A stretch of 64,000 nucleotides of DNA, taken from the NCBI RefSeq assembly GCF_050948215.1, contig NW_027488779.1:310001-374000 (forward strand), given 5' to 3'. The position numbers were made by a program, and so were the translations under genes. Positions within the stretch are counted from its first letter, which is position 1; every line of letters starts with the position of its first letter. Source of the DNA: Halictus rubicundus (lineage: Eukaryota > Arthropoda > Insecta > Hymenoptera > Halictidae). Below, in pieces: positions 62,991 through 64,000 of the stretch. Under the pieces are notes generated by a model that saw only the letters and a list, made by a program, of their open reading frames with translations, did not search any database and was not told the origin of the DNA.

Positions 62991-64000
62991 CTATCCTCTC
63001 CTCTATCGCCTCCTATCCTCTATCCTATCCAATCCCCAATCCTATCCTCTATCCTATCCTATCCTCTATAATATCGTATCCTCTATCCTATCCTATCCTC
63101 TATCCTATCCTATCCTCTATCCTATCGTATCCCCTACCCTATCCTCTATCCTATCCTATCCTCTATCCTATCCTATCCTCTATCCTATCCTGTCCTCTAT
63201 CGTCTCCTATCCTCTATCCTATCCAATTCCCTATCCTATCCTCTATCCTATCCTATCCTCTATAATATCGTATCCTCTATCCTATCCTATCCTCTATCCT
63301 CTCCTATCCTCTATCCTATCGAATCCCCTATCCTATCCTCTATCCTATCCTATCCTCTATCCTATCCTATCCTCTATCCTATCCTATCCTCTATCCTATC
63401 CTATCCTCTATCCTATCCTCTCCTCTATCGCCTCATATACTCTATCCTATCCAATCCCCTATCCTATCCTCTATCCTATCCTATCCTCTATAATATCGTA
63501 TCCTCTATCCTATCCTATCCTCTATCCTATCCTATCCTCTATCCTATCGTATCCCCTATCCTATCCTCTATCCTATCCTATCCTCTATCCTATCCTATCC
63601 TCTATCCTATCCTATCCTCTATCCTATCATGTCCTCTATCGTCTCCTATCCTCTATCCTATCCAATTCCCTATCCTATCCTCTATCCTATCCAATTCCCT
63701 ATCCTATCCTCTATCCTATCCTATCCTCTATAATATCGTATCCTCTATCCTATCCTATCCTCTATCCTCTTCTATCCTCTATCCTATCGAATCCCCTATC
63801 CTATCCTCTATCCTATCCTATCCTCTATCCTATCCTATCCCCTATCCTATCCTATCCTCTAACCTATCCTATCCTCTATCCTATCCTATCCTCTATCCTA
63901 TCCTATCCTCTATCCTCTATCCTATCCTATCCTCTATCCTATGCTATCCTCTATCCTACTCTATCCTCTATCCAATCCTATTCTCTATCCTATCCGTTCC
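62991..64000 (+). repeat. Superunit array running off the right edge
   Basis: CGCCTCC near 63,006, CCTGTCC near 63,190, CGCCTCATATACTC near 63,430, CATGTCC at about 63,629 and a doubled CCAATTCCC near 63,661 and 63,691 follow in canonical order, then CTCTTC, CGAATCCCC and CTAACC. The last 60 bases match the approach to the GTGTATATT block near 51,950. The array clearly continues beyond the window. Confidence 0.8.

Larger units (their letters stand above)
1..64000 (+). repeat. 17-bp satellite array filling the whole window
   Basis: The unit TATCCTATCCTCTATCC repeats head to tail in one orientation from the first to the last base, with no unrelated sequence between copies. It divides into TATCC + TATCC + TCTATCC. 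Variants with zero, one or three pentamers give 7, 12 and 22 bp units, for example adjacent heptamers near 17,551 and three pentamers before CTAACC near 2,820. The consensus holds seven T, seven C, three A and no G. Every G on this strand therefore marks a variant monomer, usually in CG, TG or GA contexts. I see no gene, tRNA, rRNA or transposon. Gene-free satellite of this length is typical of eukaryotic heterochromatin; that placement is inference. Confidence 0.97.

Noticed and set aside
1..64000. CRISPR array
   Set aside because: Units are contiguous 17-mers without unique spacers, and no cas genes are present.
1..64000. Telomeric repeat
   Set aside because: On the other strand the pentamer reads ATAGG, one base from the arthropod TTAGG repeat, but the array is a 17-bp mixed unit with complex higher-order structure, not a simple telomere tract.
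1..64000. Centromere protein binding site (CENP-B box-like motif)
   Set aside because: No sequence resembling the TTCG...CGGG core was seen; G is too rare on this strand. Centromere identity cannot be judged from this window.
1..64000. tRNA, rRNA or other structured RNA gene
   Set aside because: The near absence of G on one strand prevents the stems such RNAs need, and no conserved motif was found.

Overview
This window is tandem-repeat DNA from end to end. I find no protein-coding gene, RNA gene, transposon or CRISPR array in its 64 kb. The basic unit is 17 bp, TATCCTATCCTCTATCC on the given strand: two TATCC pentamers and one TCTATCC heptamer. It repeats head to tail, always in the same orientation, and enters and leaves the window without a boundary. 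Length variants come from changing the number of pentamers between heptamers (7, 12, 17 or 22 bp). The consensus has no G on this strand and is about 82% pyrimidine and about 41% G+C. A gene-free 64 kb satellite array with higher-order structure fits a eukaryotic nuclear chromosome (heterochromatin, centromere, subtelomere, or a sex or B chromosome). The sequence does not show which lineage.

Most of the array has a second layer of organisation. Point-variant monomers act as markers (CATGTCC, CCAATTCCC, ATAATATCG, CTCTTC, CGAATCCCC, CTAACC, ATACTTT, CCACTATCC, TCTTCCC, CGCCTCC, ATACTATCC, CCTGTCC, CGCCTCATATACTC, CGTATCCCC). They recur in nearly the same order and form an irregular higher-order repeat of about 1.3-1.5 kb. 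The clearest cycles are 10,604-11,937, 60,081-61,484 and the copy from 61,485. Blocks of this repeat have been re-duplicated at 0.5-6 kb scale and copied to distant sites up to about 17 kb away.

Layout: 1-1,111 is a divergent zone with a 536-bp internal duplication. 1,112-5,584 is mixed array with 0.5-0.6 kb duplications. 5,585-7,625 is a superunit block copied near 22.2-24.3 kb. 10.5-15.5 kb is a 2,438-bp tandem pair. 15.5-16.6 kb recurs 8,760 bp downstream. 17.5-23.1 kb is a 2.6-kb duplication carrying a divergent block of about 980 bp, which reappears partly at 25.4 kb and fully at 55.8 kb. 30.8-45.7 kb is made of 4-6 kb superunits. 45.7-51.9 kb is rich in perfect 17-mers and small cassettes. 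52.3-55.0 kb is a triplication. 55.8-59.4 kb is a second divergent zone. 60.0-63.0 kb is a pair of higher-order repeat units.

The long forward open frames (up to 1,440 codons) follow from a stop-free repeat whose length is not a multiple of three, so all three forward frames read the same 17-residue cycle. I do not annotate them as genes. I found no evidence of a new gene system. What merits attention is the satellite itself: its modular monomer, its higher-order repeat and its record of recombination. All offsets and mismatch counts were read by eye and should be confirmed by self-alignment.
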